DNA of 64,000 bases from an uncultured Ramlibacter sp. (GTDB lineage Bacteria; Pseudomonadota; Gammaproteobacteria; Burkholderiales; Burkholderiaceae_C), in contig NZ_CAKZHQ010000025.1 of assembly GCF_936925435.1 (NCBI RefSeq), forward strand, positions 1 through 64,000. Reading direction: 5' to 3'. A program made the position numbers and the translations under genes. Below are positions 61,075 to 64,000 of this stretch, in pieces (position 1 is the stretch's first letter; each line of letters starts with the position of its first letter). Under the pieces are notes generated by a model. That model was given only the letters and a program-made list of their open reading frames with translations, was not told the DNA's origin and did no database searches.

Positions 61075-61935
61075 ATGACCCCCGCAAGCACCTGGTTCGA
61101 GCGCTACCAGCCCTGGCGGCGCCGGGCCGAGATCGGCTTCTGGCTGCTGGTGCTGGCCCTGCAGGTGCTGGCCAACAGCATCACGACCTGGATCGACCTG
61201 CGCAACGCGCCGTACTGGCAGCCCCTGCTGTGGGAGGTGTCGAGCAACCTGGTGATAGCCCTGCTGATCCCGCTGCTCTTTGCCTTCGAGCGCCGCTTCC
61301 CCTTGCGCTGGGGCCTGCTGCGGCGCCACCTGCCCTGGCACCTGGCAGGTACGCTGGTGTTCTGCGCCCTGCACCTGCTGGGCATGATGGGCCTGCGCCA
61401 GCTGGTCTATGCCGCCATGGACACGCCCTATCCCATCGGCCCCTGGAGCCAGGTGTTCGGCTACGAGTACCTGAAAGACCTGCGCAGCTACGTGCTGATC
61501 CTGGCGGCCGTCATCGGCTACCGCCTGCTCCTGCTGCGCCTGCAGGGCGAAGCACGGATGCTCGATGCGCCGGAGCCGCCGCCGGGCGCCGCACCGGCCG
61601 CCGCGGCCGGCCGGCCCGAGCGCTTCCTGGTGCGCAAGCTGCGCAAGGAGTTCCTGATCGCCGCCGGCGAGATCGAATGGCTGCAGGCCCAGGGCAACTA
61701 TGTCGGCCTGCACGTCAACGGCCACGACTATCTGCTGCGCTCCACCCTGGCGGACTTCCTGCTGCAGCTGGACCCGGCGCGCTTTGTCCGTGTGCACCGC
61801 AGCTACGCGGTCAACCTGGACCGGGTGGCGGAGATCGAGCCGCTGGACGGCGGCGACGCGAAACTGCGCATGAAGGATGGCAGCCAGGTGCCTTGCAGCC
61901 GGCGCTACCGCGATGCGCTGGTACCCAAGCCTTAA
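61075..61935 (+). CDS. Membrane-anchored LytTR DNA-binding protein
   Basis: About four N-terminal TM segments, then FLVRKLRKEFLIAAGEIEWLQAQGNYVGLHVNGHDYLLRSTLADFLLQLDPARFVRVHRSYAVNLDRVAEIEPL LytTR domain. Confidence 0.92.
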   Translation: MTPASTWFERYQPWRRRAEIGFWLLVLALQVLANSITTWIDLRNAPYWQPLLWEVSSNLVIALLIPLLFAFERRFPLRWGLLRRHLPWHLAGTLVFCALHLLGMMGLRQLVYAAMDTPYPIGPWSQVFGYEYLKDLRSYVLILAAVIGYRLLLLRLQGEARMLDAPEPPPGAAPAAAAGRPERFLVRKLRKEFLIAAGEIEWLQAQGNYVGLHVNGHDYLLRSTLADFLLQLDPARFVRVHRSYAVNLDRVAEIEPLDGGDAKLRMKDGSQVPCSRRYRDALVPKP

Positions 61936-62636
61936 TTTGCCCAGCCCTGGGCTTTCGACCACTCCTGGTCCAGGCGGGCCAGGTCGGCCAGGGTGCGGCC
62001 GGGCTCGTCGCGGAAGCGCTCGTCCAGGCGCCGCACGTAGCTGACGCGGTCCACGCGGAAACTGCGGAAGTCTTCGCGGTGCTCGCACCAGGCGGCCAGG
62101 GTCCAGACCTTGCCCCAGTAGAAGCAGCCCAGCGGCCGCAAGGTGCGCTCGCTGTCCTTCTCGCTCAGGTCGCGGTAGTTGATGAAGATCTTGCGCCGCT
62201 CCTGCACCGCCTCGCGCAGGGTCTGCAAGGTGCGCTGGGCCGGCTCGGACAGGCCGCCCGAGGGCGCGTACAAGGGCAGGGCTTCTGCCGCCACCCGCGC
62301 CTCGGTGGGCAGCACCGACAGGATCTTGCCCAGCGCGTCCTGCGCGTTCTGCGCCAGGGCCGTGTCCATCCAGACCTGGGCCATCCGCACCGACGCCACC
62401 AATGCCTTGGCCTCGTCCTGGGTGAACATCATGGGCGGCAGGTCGAAGCCCGCGCCCAGGCGGTAGCCCACGCCGGCCTCGCCTTGCAGCGGCACGCCCT
62501 GCACCTGCAGGTCGGCCACGTCGCGGTAGATGGTGCGCTCCGACACTTCCAGCCGCTGCGCCAGGTAGGAGGCCGTGGTCAACCGGCGTCCGCGGATCAG
62601 CTGGATGATGTGGAAGAGGCGGTCGGCGCGGCGCAT
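61932..62636 (-). CDS. YafY-type WYL-domain transcriptional regulator
   Basis: MRRADRLFHIIQLIRGRRLTTASYLAQRLEVSERTIYRDVADLQVQGVPLQGEAGVGYRLGAGFDLPPMMF. Confidence 0.93.
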   Translation of the reverse strand: MRRADRLFHIIQLIRGRRLTTASYLAQRLEVSERTIYRDVADLQVQGVPLQGEAGVGYRLGAGFDLPPMMFTQDEAKALVASVRMAQVWMDTALAQNAQDALGKILSVLPTEARVAAEALPLYAPSGGLSEPAQRTLQTLREAVQERRKIFINYRDLSEKDSERTLRPLGCFYWGKVWTLAAWCEHREDFRSFRVDRVSYVRRLDERFRDEPGRTLADLARLDQEWSKAQGWAN

Positions 62637-62677
62637 GAGGGACCTTACTGTGCCCACCGCCTCCTGACAAGGTCCTG

Positions 62678-63913
62678 TCAGGAGCCAGGGACGCCCTGCA
62701 GAGCTTCGTCCAGCACCTCGACCCAGTGCCGCACCGGCGTTTCCGTGCCGCTTTGCAAGTGGCTGATGCAGCCGATGTTGGCCGACAGGATGGCCTGGGG
62801 CGCCAGTTGCGCCAGGTGGCCGAGTTTGCGGTCGCGCAGCTGCTGCGCGATCTGCGGCTGCAGCACGGAGTAAGTGCCGGCCGAGCCGCAGCACAGATGC
62901 GATTCACCGGCCAGCTGCAGCGTGAAGCCCAGGTCGCCCAGGTGCTGCTCGACACCGCCACGCAGCTGCTGGCCGTGCTGCAGCGTGCAAGGCGGATGGA
63001 AGGCGAAGACGCCGCCCTGTGCGCGGACCTTGCCGCGCAATGCCGGCACCAGCTCGGGCAAGAGTTCGCTCAGGTCGCGTGTCAGCTCGCTGATGCGTTC
63101 GGCCCTGGCCGCATAAGCCGGATCGTGGCGCAGCAGATGGCCGTACTCCTTGACCGTGACGCCGCAGCCCGAGGCGTTCATGACGATGGCCTCGACCCCG
63201 CCGCCGTCCACCAGCGGCCACCAGGCATCGATGTTGGCGCGCATCTGGTCCTTGCCGCCCTCCTGGTCGTTGAGGTGGAACTTGACGGCGCCGCAGCAGC
63301 CGGCGGCCGGCGCGACCACGGCCTGAATGCCTGCGGCATCGAGCACACGCGCCGTCGCGCTGTTGATGTTGGGCGCCATGGCGGGCTGCACGCAGCCGGC
63401 CAGCAGCAGCATCTTGCGCGGGTGCTGGCGCAGCGGCCAGGCGCCGGCGTCGCGTGCCACAGGCACCTTGTTCTTCAAGGCCTGCGGCAGCAGGCCACGC
63501 ACTGCCTGGCCCATCTTCATCGCCGGCGCGAACAGCGGCGATGTCAGGCCCTCCTTGAGCGTCCAGCGCAGGGCGCGCGCACCCACGCTGCGCGGCACCT
63601 TGTCCTCGACGATCTTGCGGCCGATGTCGACCAGGCGGCCGTACTGCACGCCGCTGGGGCAGGTGGTCTCGCAGTTGCGGCAAGTCAGGCAGCGGTCCAG
63701 GTGCAGCTGGGTTTCCTGCGTGGGCTGCTGGCCTTCCAGCACCTGCTTGACCAGGTAGATGCGGCCGCGCGGGCCATCGAGCTCGTCGCCCAGCAACTGG
63801 TAGGTCGGGCAGGTGGCGGTGCAAAAGCCGCAGTGCACGCACTTGCGCAGGATGGCCTCGGCCTCCTGGCCCTCGGCCGTGTTCTTGAATTCGGGTGCGA
63901 GGTTGGTCTGCAT
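62678..63913 (-). CDS. glcF: Glycolate oxidase iron-sulfur subunit
   Basis: [41 protein letters not shown]...[25 protein letters not shown]. Confidence 0.94.
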   Translation of the reverse strand: MQTNLAPEFKNTAEGQEAEAILRKCVHCGFCTATCPTYQLLGDELDGPRGRIYLVKQVLEGQQPTQETQLHLDRCLTCRNCETTCPSGVQYGRLVDIGRKIVEDKVPRSVGARALRWTLKEGLTSPLFAPAMKMGQAVRGLLPQALKNKVPVARDAGAWPLRQHPRKMLLLAGCVQPAMAPNINSATARVLDAAGIQAVVAPAAGCCGAVKFHLNDQEGGKDQMRANIDAWWPLVDGGGVEAIVMNASGCGVTVKEYGHLLRHDPAYAARAERISELTRDLSELLPELVPALRGKVRAQGGVFAFHPPCTLQHGQQLRGGVEQHLGDLGFTLQLAGESHLCCGSAGTYSVLQPQIAQQLRDRKLGHLAQLAPQAILSANIGCISHLQSGTETPVRHWVEVLDEALQGVPGS

Positions 63914-64000
63914 CAGTAGCTCGCGAACAGCCGGCCGCGGTTGAAGATGCCGGCCGGGTCGAACTGGCGTTTCAGTTCGCGCTGGATCCGGTCCAGGGGC
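63913..64000 (-). CDS. glcE: Glycolate oxidase FAD-binding subunit, C-terminal fragment (window edge)
   Basis: [28 protein letters not shown] ; ATGA overlap with glcF. Confidence 0.85.
   Translation of the reverse strand, partial: PLDRIQRELKRQFDPAGIFNRGRLFASY

Overview
64 kb chromosomal window, high GC, most consistent with a Burkholderiales/Comamonadaceae-like betaproteobacterium (inference from gene content, Bug-type binding proteins and repeat types; no rRNA marker is present). It is densely coding. Main blocks: dppBC-type permeases; fadD-like ligase; pntAB; exbB/exbD/exbD; an all-minus-strand catabolic cluster (LysR, TcuA-like, TcuB-like, class II aldolase, three Bug proteins, 2-hydroxyacid dehydrogenase, SDR; 10.7-19.9 kb); mnmA; ssb/MFS/uvrA; pyrF; an M10/RTX-type protein with a DUF4214-like tail; ampG; a two-component system; a small Cys-rich membrane protein plus MerR regulator; waaF, ilvE, radA; an hpa (homoprotocatechuate) operon (44.7-50.9 kb) followed by Bug/aldolase/ApbA/EamA genes; alr, lplT; a membrane-anchored LytTR protein; WYL regulator; glcF/glcE. 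No tRNA, rRNA, CRISPR array, prophage or intact transposon was recognised. The most interesting signals are non-coding: a 19-bp-spacer MerR-type promoter, three GGGACG repeats at 21/20 bp spacing upstream of the LytTR gene, a perfect palindrome with T-N11-A on the lysR stop codon, a ~64-bp dispersed repeat family at gene 3' ends, a candidate sRNA, and several probable leaderless promoters. All calls come from reading sequence and ORF translations; no database search was run.
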